A stretch of DNA of 64,000 nucleotides from Rhizoctonia solani (taxonomy: Eukaryota; Basidiomycota; Agaricomycetes; Cantharellales; Ceratobasidiaceae): assembly GCF_016906535.1 (NCBI RefSeq), contig NC_057383.1, positions 62,001-126,000 on the forward strand, written 5' to 3'. A model generated the notes under the pieces. It was not told where the DNA came from and made no database searches. It saw only the letters and a program-made list of their open reading frames with translations. This document shows positions 12,440 to 22,287 of the stretch, one piece after another. Position numbers and translations under genes: made by a program. Within the stretch, counting starts at the first letter, position 1, and every line of letters starts with the position of its first letter.

Positions 12440-12603
12440 ACCCTGCTCCTGCTGCAGCCTTACTCATGCATACATGTCACCTATGTGTCATGATGATGTC
12501 ATTGGGAATGGAGGTGGCTACATTGCTGACTAAGCAAGGAGGGGGATGTGGGAAGGCACTTAGCATATGATATAAGTGCCAAAGTCCCATGATCAATTTT
12601 TTT
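12440..12603 (+). mobile_element. Displaced piece of LTR-B copy B3
   Basis: The sequence runs from ACCCTGCTCC through TTACTCATGCATACATGTCA to CCATGATCAA and matches the 3' half of LTR-B1 and B2. Its left end repeats the ACCCT target that also flanks the far end of D2 as AGGGT (14756-14760). Its right end is the TTGATCATG duplication of the LINE in complement (12588-12596), followed by seven T, the complement of the LINE poly(A). Confidence 0.8.
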
Positions 12604-13667
12604 AAATACACTTCTATTAGAGACTAACAGGAGCTACATGCAAACAAGGCAAACTGCTTGGAGAGAATACAAAGAACAACGTAAATGTGCACAAGGCACA
12701 TGACACAACAAATGGACAGGCAATGCAAGAGCAAGGAGAGAGAGAGAGAGAAAAAGCGTGAATGCAAGTGCAGTGAGGTTCTGTGCTGTGGGTGAGATAG
12801 ATGGTACACTTCTTGCCAAGTTCTGGTGGAGCATTGTTGCAAGGATAGGGCTACTTGTAGAGGCCAATTCCAGAGTGGTAGATGAATTTGGCAACCACTT
12901 CCAGTCCCTTGGGGGTCCCAAAGAGGGTTGCAGGGTTGAGGTCTGGTGCTGCTTTGAACAGGAGTGTCCTAGATGTCTGTAAGGATGTCAAGGGCATAGG
13001 TGCTTGTGGCTGTGTGAGAATACAATGAAAACTGTTTAAGGCAGCAAGTGTCTACCCTACAACATTGAGACCACTAACTACAATGACCAAGCACCGTAAG
13101 GCGTTGGCAAGCTACGTATATACAGTGCAGACAATGCCTAAGGCAATGTAACTACTTAGTAACTTAGTGGACCCAGGCTTAAGGCCCTGTGTACAATGGG
13201 GAATGCAACAAGAGGTAATTGACCTGGGTGTTACCATGGTTGGTTGGCCTCCTTATATATTACAGAAGGAGTTAATTACAAATACATTGTGTGTGGGAAA
13301 GAGAACTATCTATATGAAATAAGAACCCCACTCCACAATCAGCCTTACTCATGCATACATGTCACTGATGTGTCATAGTGATGTCATCAGGTGGAGGTGG
13401 CTACATGTGCTGAGTAAGCATGGGTGGGGATGTGGCTTGGCGCTTAGCATATGATATAAGCGCCAGAGTCATGTGATTGAAAATGTAGTTTGATTGTCTT
13501 TGTTTAAAATGGAGAAAATAGGAATAAATTCCCTTGGTATACATGTGTCTACAACAAGGAGCTTGTAGCTATCTTCAGCAAACAGGCAGTGGAACAGGAG
13601 GTGCAGGATAGTTTGGTTTGGGTTGCCACATTGGCATTTGGCACTTCTGTTAATGAAAGGCATTCTG
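12604..13667 (-). pseudogene. LINE C-terminus and 3' end (fragment 2), inverted and split by LTR-B2
   Basis: Read on the minus strand from 13667, the frame begins at the CAGAA target and continues fragment 1 exactly. It encodes a zinc-knuckle-like CQCGNPNQTILHLLFHC motif and, after LTR-B2 (12965-13556) is skipped, LFGTPKGLEVVAKF and a TAG at 12851-12853. A 3' untranslated stretch ends in a short poly(A) at 12597-12603. Fragments 1 and 2 are therefore halves of one LINE now pointing in opposite directions. No internal stop is seen in the rejoined frame, so the LINE was fairly young when broken. Confidence 0.82.
12965..13556 (+). mobile_element. Solo LTR, family LTR-B (copy B2)
   Basis: A 592-bp unit with ends TGTCCTAGATG and TGTCTACAACA, flanked by AGGAG (12960-12964 and 13557-13561). 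It sits in the LINE frame between the SYKLL and LFKAAP residues. It is nearly the same length as B1, and many shared blocks can be lined up by eye. Confidence 0.9.
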
Positions 13668-14755
13668 TGTTATGGAATGACTAATTTAGACATATGCGCC
13701 CCTAATGGCCAATAGTGAATAGTGCAAACTGCAGTAATCATACTTGCTCTATCCAAATATGGGCATGAGCATTACTATATTTGGAAACTGGCAGTGCTAT
13801 AAGACCTTTGATACTTTATTTCCTCATTGCGCTTGCATATATACACATCTAATTATGCAAAGTGGTCATACTATTATTTCTATGATTTATAGTATTTTTT
13901 GTATTGTACATTTATATGTAGGAACAGTACTTACAGACCATAGAACAAGTGCAAGTAAGCATGCAAGCGCTGGCACTTAGTCATTGCAAATAAGCGCCAA
14001 AGGTTGGCGGGAAATAGGCATATTACTATGCAGACAAATACCAATAGGTTGGAGGCTCTGGCATCTCAGTTCCCAAAAAGGAATTGTCTGATTCTGAGCC
14101 AAATTGATGGAGATACTAACCATTTAAGTTTCTAGCTTTTTCTATGAGATCCTATCTTGCCTCAAGGTTATTTTTAGCATTCACACTAATGTAATTTAGT
14201 CATGTATGCTCTAGAACATTCTGTAAATAGCCTTGAGTCTATCCCACTAGGACTTATTGGGACTAATTGGTCTTGATGTATCTTATTTTGCTTTCTTAGC
14301 CTCTTAAGCTCACTGAACTTAACCTGTAAGGCCTCTTGGCGCATATAGCCTCTAGCAAGGTCCCAACAGATACTGGGTAGCTAGGAAAGGCTCTAGGGCA
14401 ACCCTGAACCTCTTGAGTAAGTCAGTTGGGAGAGTTTAAGGCCTTGGAAGCAGCATATACACTTTAATTAAGTGCAATCTCAGTCAAATAAATTACTAAC
14501 AAATCCAGATAAATTATAGTAGGTAACTAAGACTCAATACTAACTTTCATACTGTAGCTATAAGCATAACCAACCACCTGCATCTACAGTAATTGCTTGA
14601 TGACTTGTTAAGTGTAGGATCACCCCAATTACTAACCTAATTTACCTTTATATAGCTAGCTCATTGCCTTTTATATCCATACATAATTGATATATTAATC
14701 ACTTCATTGTATTCTGTACTTAATTACATAGTACCTAAATCCCTACTCTATAACA
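13668..14755 (-). mobile_element. Solo LTR, family LTR-D (copy D2)
   Basis: On the minus strand it starts TGTTATAGAG at 14755 and ends CATAACA at 13668 (plus strand TGTTATGG). It matches D1 over its full 1088 bp, apart from the LTR-C1 insertion that only D1 carries. Flanks on the plus strand are TTCTG (13663-13667, the complement of CAGAA) and AGGGT (14756-14760, the complement of ACCCT). Confidence 0.88.
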
Positions 14756-15121
14756 AGGGTTCTTATTTCATATACAATGCTTTTTTTCTCACACACATGT
14801 ATTTGTAATTAGCCTACCCTTGTAATATATAAGGAGGCCAACCAACCATGGTAACACCCAGGTCAATTACCTCTTGTTGCATCCTATCACTGTACAAGGG
14901 CCTTAAGCCCAGTAAGCACATAGTCCCTTAGTTCCACACTGCCTTAAGCAGCTTGCTTGTTGTAGTCACTTAGTTGATCATTGCCCTTACAGCCTTGGTT
15001 GTTGTAGATACATAGTTAGCTGTTGTATGTAGCACACCCACCACCTTATGCAGTTTTACATACTAGTCCATATGGCCACAAGTGCCCACTGCCTCAACAC
15101 CCCTTATGGATGTCTAGTACA
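14756..15121 (-). mobile_element. 5' half of LTR-B copy B3
   Basis: Matches the first 360 bp or so of B1 and B2 in reverse complement, including TATAAGGAGGCCAACCAACC and the family start TGTACTAGAC at 15121. It is cut at 14756 exactly at the LTR-D2 border. Its missing continuation is the block at 12440-12603. Confidence 0.8.
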
Positions 15122-15374
15122 AAATGGCTCTGGACTTCTTGGAAGAAAAAGCTCCACACAACCTGCTGGGTCAGGATAGACTGGGGACCCTTAAGTGCCC
15201 AGACCAGAAGAGCCAACTGCAACCAGGGTACTGGACCCTTAGACATGTGATGCCTAGTAAGCTTAGTAAGCTGTATGGGGTGATTTGTCATTCCATGAAT
15301 GATATGCACCTTACCTAATTACAGTTTAATGAGAGAAACTAGGTTGCATAATAGACTGGGTCTCAACCCAGGAC

Positions 15375-15554
15375 CCAACCTGGGGCAGCATCCTGGACAC
15401 AGTCAAAACAGACCAGTACAAGTGGTTGCATGCTGGCCTAAGCCCAAATTGGGGGGTTGCTGTCATAAACAGAGGAAAATAGAACTAGCTGGAATTGAAC
15501 CAGCTTGACCACTAAGCCATAGAGCCCTATTATTCCTCTGCTGACAACCCATGA
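15375..15554 (-). repeat. SINE-like unit with tRNA-type A and B boxes
   Basis: On the minus strand an A-box match TGGCTTAGTGG (complement at 15509-15519) is followed closely by a B-box match GGTTCAATTCC (complement at 15491-15501). GCTGG/CCAGC pairs form a T-arm-like stem around the B box. A tail with CCCCCCAATTTGGGC follows. The unit is cut by LTR-A3 at 15555 and continues after 16115. Confidence 0.6.
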
Positions 15555-16115
15555 TGTTATACACCACTGTAAGGTGGGTACACACTAGTGAAGGCGGGCG
15601 CTTAAGGCCATACTACTACAAGCAACACGTATGTAATCTAACTAATAGGCTATACTAAGGTTGCGTAAGGCAACCATCTACTTCTATACTACTGACAAGG
15701 GGGCCTTAGGCCTAGGAGGTGTGGTGAGTGAAGTGGGGTTAACATCTGAGAGTAAGTGGGGGCCGGCTGCTTAGCTGGCTGGGTAATCCTCCTCAATGGA
15801 TATGAGACAAGGTAAAATTGACTTGGGGTTTCCAAGCACTTTTCCTACTGTTTATATAGACAATGGTGATGGTATATACATGGTCTGTGCGTGGAAGAAA
15901 GAAGTGTCTGTGTGAAAATAGAAGCATGCTGCGGGCTGCGCAGAAGCGTGGATTTCTCCTAAGCACCCTTGGCACGGCATCTTGGCGCAGCATCTTGGCA
16001 TAATAAGCGCCAAGATCACATGATTGAAAAACATAAGATAAAGGTCTTGGAAAAAATACTAAAAATAAGAGAAAAATTGTGCAAATCCAGTGGTATAGAT
16101 AAGGAGGTTATAACA
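15555..16115 (+). mobile_element. Solo LTR, family LTR-A (copy A3)
   Basis: A 561-bp unit beginning TGTTATACACCACTG and ending GAGGTTATAACA, flanked by the exact duplication CATGA (15550-15554 and 16116-16120). It is inserted into the SINE-like palindrome. Joining 15554 to 16121 restores a sequence that matches the complement of the right-hand arm (about 16203-16225). Confidence 0.9.
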
Positions 16116-16310
16116 CATGATTACACCTGCTACCCCCCAAATTTGGGCTTGGGCCAGCATGCAACCACTTGTACTGGTCATGTGACTGTGTCCAGGACAG
16201 TTGCAGGTGTAATCATGGGTTGTCAGCAGAGGAATAATAGGGTTCTATGGCTTAGTGGTCAAGCTGGTTCAATTCCAGCTAGTTCTATTTTCCTCTGTTC
16301 ATGACAAGCA
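16116..16310 (+). repeat. SINE-like unit, facing copy
   Basis: A box TGGCTTAGTGG at 16248-16258 and B box GGTTCAATTCC at 16266-16276, only seven bases apart, where a normal tRNA has about 30. A run of T after TAGTTCTA could stop RNA polymerase III. The stretch 16121-16200 holds a CCCCCCAAATTTGGGC tail in the same orientation. With 15375-15554 it forms a palindrome. It is not a functional tRNA because the anticodon arm is missing. Confidence 0.6.
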
Positions 16311-17209
16311 GGCCATCTGTTATAGATATGACATCCTCCTTTTAATCTGTACTTATTTCATTAATTACACAAGTAATGCTATAGCAAATACAATAAGATA
16401 AAGATGCAAACTAGGGTTTTCAAGGCCTCTCTTTCCAATAGTAACTTTTGGAAAACCTCTAAGCCTCAGGAATACCCTCAATATGCAATATCCTTTGCAA
16501 ATATGCTGATTTCTCACCTGTTTAAATATGCATAAGTTCAGCTGAGTAGATAAACAGTTACATGCTATGTTTGCTTTGTTTGTAGTATTTGTTTTACAAG
16601 AATCCATGTTATGGCTACACAAAGAAATATTCAGCATGCCCCCTGTTGCTCAGACAAGTGCTCTAGCACTTGTTCAGTACTTAAGCATCAACACATTAAA
16701 TGTGCCTCTTCTCCATCACCTGGGCATTCCACACTACCAAATTGCTTGCACTTAGGTGTGCTTGCTTGTGCACTCCAGAACAACAACTGAAGCACTCAGA
16801 ATGGCCAATATTAGGCAGAGTTATCCCCTATTTACTGTAAGTACCCAATGCAGAGGTGTCATACCTTTGGAACTGCTTACCCCAAGGATGAAACACTTAG
16901 CCTTGGGATACCCAAGCACCCACACAGGTAGATACTGCCTTGGGGTAAACATTGCATTGGGAGAAATATTAGGGACTGTTATTATTTACCATGTACCACT
17001 GTATTGGCTCTGCTAAGTGTTTCAGTTGCCACCTGTACCTCCTGTACCCCCTCTTGATATTGCTCATGTATATACTTGCTTGTGCACCTTCTCAGGGTAT
17101 GAAAGAACCCTGTGAAGACACTTCCAATGTACCTTACTTTTACTCTTACATATTGACATATATGCACAAGTCTTTAATAGTTTATCTGCACATGTACTTT
17201 AGTGATTGA
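16311..17209. other. AT-rich sequence, no gene recognised
   Basis: Frames at 16567-16755 and 16756-17016 are adjacent in one register, separated by a single stop, and are not recognisable. The stretch may be old transposon coding sequence. No terminal repeats were found for it. Confidence 0.35.
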
Positions 17210-18261
17210 CTCACTGTAAATAGCATAGGAGGTTATTTGGCGCACTAAGACCATAGGCCAGTCCCAACAGACACAGGGTAACCTATTAGTGTACTTACTG
17301 CAACCCTGTGCCCCTTGACTGACACAGTTGTTGAGTTCAACATTGAGTATAGTGCAACAATACTGTAAGGATTGTTGTGATTGAGTGATAGTGTTTCAAT
17401 CCACCATAGCCCCCATATTGTAGATAGCTTTATCTACAATATCTCATAAATCCTAGATATATTTTAGGTAAACTCTATAAGTCTTAAGTCTTACTTAAGC
17501 ATATATAAGTCCTATACTTATTAGGCAAACCCCATAAATCTTGTGCATTAGTCAGGTAACCCTCTTACCTAAGGTACTATCCCAGAGACCTTAAGTATAC
17601 ATGCCCTTAGTCACTCAGGCTCAAGTAACATTAGTCTAAGGTGTCATGACCTTCATTGGCATGACATGATTTTTTACTATTTTCTAGCTTTTTTCTGAGA
17701 CACTTTCCTTTTTTGGTATATATTGATGACTCATCAAGATCACGCAACATATTTGATATATGATGTGAAATTGTAAATGACTTGTTATTTAGTACTGTTG
17801 TTTTTGATGTGGCCCTCCTCATGTATATAAACTAGGTCAAGTTGCTGCTAGAACAGCAAGACTTGACCTCTTTGTCAATTCATCCCCAGCTCACTCACAC
17901 CCTTTGCCCAGGCCCCTAGTTGGCCATTAGTGCACCTTACTTAAGAACCCATAACCCTAGGCCTTTGTTGCCCTCTACCCATATCATAGTCCTTTGGTGA
18001 TAGTGCCACAGACTTTAAGCCCTTCTTGTACCATAGGTCCAAGCTGAGTTGTGACATAAGGTGCTATACATAACCAACCACCTGCACTTGATAGTTGCTA
18101 GACTATTTGTTAGGAGTTGTTTATTCCTGATAAACCTTGCATATATTCTGCACATATTCTGTGCATATATTCTGATTCTTAATACTAGTTCTTAGTTATT
18201 CCCATATACACCTTGTATATAGTAATTCTTTCTTACTCCTGTACTTACACAACTCTTAACA
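17210..18261 (-). mobile_element. Diverged LTR-D-like copy carrying LTR-C2
   Basis: Blocks such as GTCCCAACAGA..GGGTAAC, GCAACCCTG and ATAACCAACCACCTGCA match LTR-D in minus orientation but with many differences. The minus-strand start would be TGTTAAGAGTTG at 18261. The other end is not resolved, and no target duplication was found. Confidence 0.4.
17642..18056 (-). mobile_element. Solo LTR, family LTR-C (copy C2)
   Basis: A 415-bp unit on the minus strand starting TGTCACAACTCAGC (18056) and ending GGTCATGACA (17642), flanked by TAAGG on both sides (17637-17641 and 18057-18061). It is an inverted relative of C1 and about 30 bp shorter. It is nested in the diverged LTR-D-like copy. Confidence 0.88.
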
Positions 18262-18272
18262 GTGGGGCACAA

Positions 18273-18488
18273 CTCAGCAAAATATGTGGGGTGGACTAAC
18301 ATGTGATTACATGTCATTGGAGTGTTGTAACATCAGGGGTTTTGTAATGGTGTTACTGATGTTATATGATGTTATAACTGTATATCACACTAGTGTTATC
18401 ACATGTATTTGTGTAATGACATGTTATTAGTGTGTTAATACACCATTATCAAACCTCTGGTGTTACAACAAAACCAGTTTTTGCTGAG
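18273..18488. repeat. Small MITE-like inverted-repeat element
   Basis: A 216-bp AT-rich unit with 10-bp terminal inverted repeats CTCAGCAAAA (18273-18282) and TTTTGCTGAG (18479-18488). The interior is itself partly palindromic, with repeated GTGTTA/TAACAC words. No coding capacity is present. Confidence 0.5.
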
Positions 18489-18747
18489 AAGTTGAGGTCA
18501 ATCTCAAAGAGCCCAAGTAAGACTCTGAGCTGCTCTGAGTGGTAATATGGCAGCTAGAATGGTTGTAACACGTACTCAGGCACCAGACTCTTGACTTGAT
18601 TCAATTCCAAGATTGCAAATTAAGGGATCAACATGAAAACTTTCCTAATGCTAGGAAGATACCACTATGAACACCAAGTATTGGTGTTGGGATGGAGTTA
18701 CAATCAGCATGCACAGACATACTTAAGGTATTCTAGATAGAACATAC

Positions 18748-19055
18748 CAATGGCGGCAACCTGCAAGCCGGGTTTTCGGCGCGTGTCTCGGAGCACCTTG
18801 ATGTGGTTGTTTGGGATGCTCACAGCGAATCCTATGAAACTTCTATATCGATGAGTTGCTTGACCACCTTTCGATGACATGAGCATATGAAAAGGGGGAG
18901 TCGACATGATTTCAGCCGTACCAGCATTTTTAACGCCGTTGACACATTGTTCGACATCATCAGCAATAACGTTGTCCTTGAACTTGATAATGCACCCTAA
19001 GAACAACAGTGAGCTTGACACACCAGGCTGAGTGGAGCGGCTAACCTTTTAGCAT
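18748..19055 (-). CDS. Proteinase inhibitor I9 (Pbi2-like), 3' end not found
   Basis: A small inhibitor of the subtilisin propeptide type (I9 family), known to block vacuolar subtilisin-like proteases. Exon 1 is 19046-19055 (ATG at 19053-19055), exon 2 18922-18996 and exon 3 18748-18867. Together they encode 68 residues: GCIIKFKD at the first strand, GGQATHRYRSFIGFAVSIP in the centre, and HIKVLRDT then LQVAAI near the end. The family is usually about 70-80 residues and ends with a short E-x-D-G segment after this point. A GTATGT donor follows AAI, but no matching last exon is visible before the transposon sequence begins at about 18.5 kb. The last few residues may have been lost, or the model may be incomplete. 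Confidence 0.65.
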
Positions 19056-19246
19056 AACCAGTGGTGGTGAGCAATGTTGTTATCAACCAACAATAACATT
19101 GTAGGGAGGCCACCGATAAACAAGGCCCGTTGGTTTGCATCCGGTTTAGGTCACACGGGCTGGCATACACATGCCGGGCGGAGATACGGTTTATATCATA
19201 TGGTTTATTCTAACTATTCAACATATGCTACAGTGGAGATTGTCCC

Positions 19247-20042
<796 letters not shown>

Positions 20043-20202
20043 GTTTGTGGACCGACAGTCGTTGATGATATCAAGCCACTCGAGAATTCCGTCGGCCCGG
20101 ATGCAAATAGCCGGAAAGAATCAAACCATCTCGAGGTATATAACTGCACATAATTACATAGACATAGGGGGAGCAGAGCCTTTCTCCAAAGCGGTACGCA
20201 AG

Positions 20203-22013
20203 CTATGTATTTTGGTTATTACCTATAGAAACCAATCGGAAATTTACTTGCCTATAATCATCGCCGTGTTGTGTGATATATCTGATACACTAATTTCGTG
20301 AACCGTTTCGTGCCGAAAGCAGCGGTACTCACCTGACCCACGGTAATGCCTGGTAGCCACTCTTTTCTACAATTTTCAAGTACCTTACCTGAATTCCCGA
20401 AACAGTGAAGTATGGAATCTCAAACCGAACTGTGATTGGAGGCTTCTTTTCAATCTCCTCAGCTATAAAAAATTAGCTTTCACATTCAATAATATCCTAC
20501 ACGAGAAACATACCTCCGCGTACGCTTGGGAGTCCGAAGTGTGCCCTCATCAAAAACTCTCGTGCGCCGCCAAGCTGCTTGATTTTCCACACAAATGCCG
20601 ACTTATCTGGCGCGTATTGCACGCTCCCAGTCGAGGCCTTGACTGGGCTAAATTAACATACATGCAGCTTGGACACGTACGTACCCTAAACTTGGGACTG
20701 TCTGCATCGTCTGGTACTGGAACATAAATCTCGACATTGTTGGCAGTACTCCTCCGCTTGAATTGAGCCTTAACCTTGACCATGTACTCAATCCTGTCCT
20801 GTTATAAGCATATGCGCCCAATGTTGGGCCTGGTCGTACCTTGACCCCTTGTGGCTTTCAATAGCTGCTTCAACCCAAATCAATGGCTTCACGGGAGTCG
20901 ATAAGCTTCCACCATAATGAGAGAGTTGGTCTTTGGACTCCATGAATTCTTACCGATATGACATCAGCTCAAACTCGCCGTCTGGAGGAATAAAAGAGAT
21001 AGTCCGGTCATTCTCAAAACGTGATAGTCGTACGCATTGATGGAACTTGACATCCTCCATTTCTATGGATTTTCCACGCGACGCTAAACAAGTCTGATCA
21101 GTCAATGTTTGATAACTGGCACCCATAAAACTCACTTCGACCGGTATTTTCAAACATGACTTTGTCGTTCAAGCCCAGTCTAAGCTCAGGCATCCCAGAC
21201 AAATAACACTTCATCTTGACGGCGCCCAGGATCTCTGAACGAATGACATTTCCATCGGCATTGACCTACCGTGCTGTCTGGTCAATTACGCTCACGGCCC
21301 TGATCACAACGAGGTACAAACCAGCAGGTTGACGCTCTCGATGACATCCAGGAACACCTCGTTCTTGCGGTAACGAATGCCTTCGGATCGCCAGGACACG
21401 GCATTTGTCACGGCGACAGGAGGCCGAACTTGAATTTCGAGTTTGTGGGATTCCTGCGTAATGTATCTATCCGGACTATTAGTAGCCTTGATCGTGAATA
21501 GATCGAAGATAACACACTCTTGAAGAATCTTGCTCTCCGTTGTTTGTGGGTATCCGAAATCCATCATCTCGTCCAAGAGTTCGTATATGATCACAAAGTT
21601 ATCCCTAATAGATTCTTCCTCCAATTCTTTGAAATATTCTACCAGGACCTAAGACACGCGTAGGTGAAGAGTAGTATCTTGATGTAGAGACACTTACCGA
21701 GACCAATTTGTGTAGAAACAGGATGATTTCCGCCGCATTGGTGTTTCTCTTGGATAGCGCAAGCACTGTCCGCCATGTAAGTGAGTAGAAAAGAGGGCAC
21801 AAGACTGAGCTTACGGTACAAATTACTATGTCTGATATGCATAAAATTAACGCCCTGACTTGAAAAGCAAGGCGTCACCTGTTGTCCTTCCTCCTCCAAG
21901 TCCAGGATATAGGGCAGAAACCTTTCGATGTGCGAAGGGGACACATCATCACGATAAGACCGTTGAATAAGCGACTTTCCCTTCAAGTCCAATATAGCTA
22001 CGAGACTGGCCAT
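20203..22013 (-). CDS. APM1: AP-1 adaptor complex medium (mu-1) subunit
   Basis: Mu subunit of the clathrin adaptor AP-1, which selects tyrosine-motif cargo at the trans-Golgi/endosome. The ATG at 22011-22013 opens [20 protein letters not shown], the longin-type N-terminal domain. Later exons give [40 protein letters not shown] and [19 protein letters not shown], and [14 protein letters not shown] in the mu homology domain. The C-terminal part includes [33 protein letters not shown] and [20 protein letters not shown]. The motifs point to AP-1 and not AP-2 or AP-3. About nine exons are separated by 45-70 bp introns. After the usual YITQ-GDY end the frame runs about 14 residues further to a TAG at 20203-20205. 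A GC donor just before this could give a different tail, so the C-terminus is uncertain. Confidence 0.92.
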
Positions 22014-22287
22014 TCTACGCTTTAGTATACGCGCGGCGATGGTGGTCCTGAAGGATCGTGCATACGGCGCTTAATGCCCGCACGCGATATATGAAATTAG
22101 GTCAAAGAAATTGGAATTAAAAGTCCTCAATGAGTGTGATGGATAGTGGGTATATACATAACACGAGTAGAAATACATGTCCAAGAAAATGCCTCACTAA
22201 AGAAAATTTACTGTATCCGACTCTTAAGCGGACATTCCCATCTCACCTGCCCGCACTAGTTCATCCACAGACTGACACTGCAAGAGC

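Larger units (their letters stand above)
9105..15121 (-). mobile_element. Solo LTR, family LTR-B (copy B3), split into three pieces by nested insertions
   Basis: On the plus strand the element opens TGTTGTAGACACAC at 9105 (the complement of the LTR-B 3' end) and closes GTCTAGTACA at 15121 (the complement of its 5' end). The exact duplication AAATG flanks this 6-kb span (9100-9104 and 15122-15126). Its own sequence survives as 9105-9192, 12440-12603 (now inverted) and 14756-15121, about 610 bp, matching intact copies B1 (594 bp) and B2 (592 bp). The first break carries a LINE. The second break carries an LTR-D with target ACCCT. This is the outermost layer of the nest. Confidence 0.82.

Noticed and set aside
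10899..14755. The large inverted repeat as one transposon with long terminal inverted repeats
   Set aside because: Mismatched then swapped 5-bp flanks and the restored LINE and LTR-B sequences fit two separate LTRs plus an inversion much better.
16241..16290. Possible tRNA gene
   Set aside because: A and B boxes are present but only seven bases apart, with no anticodon arm and no pairing acceptor stem. It is treated as SINE-like.
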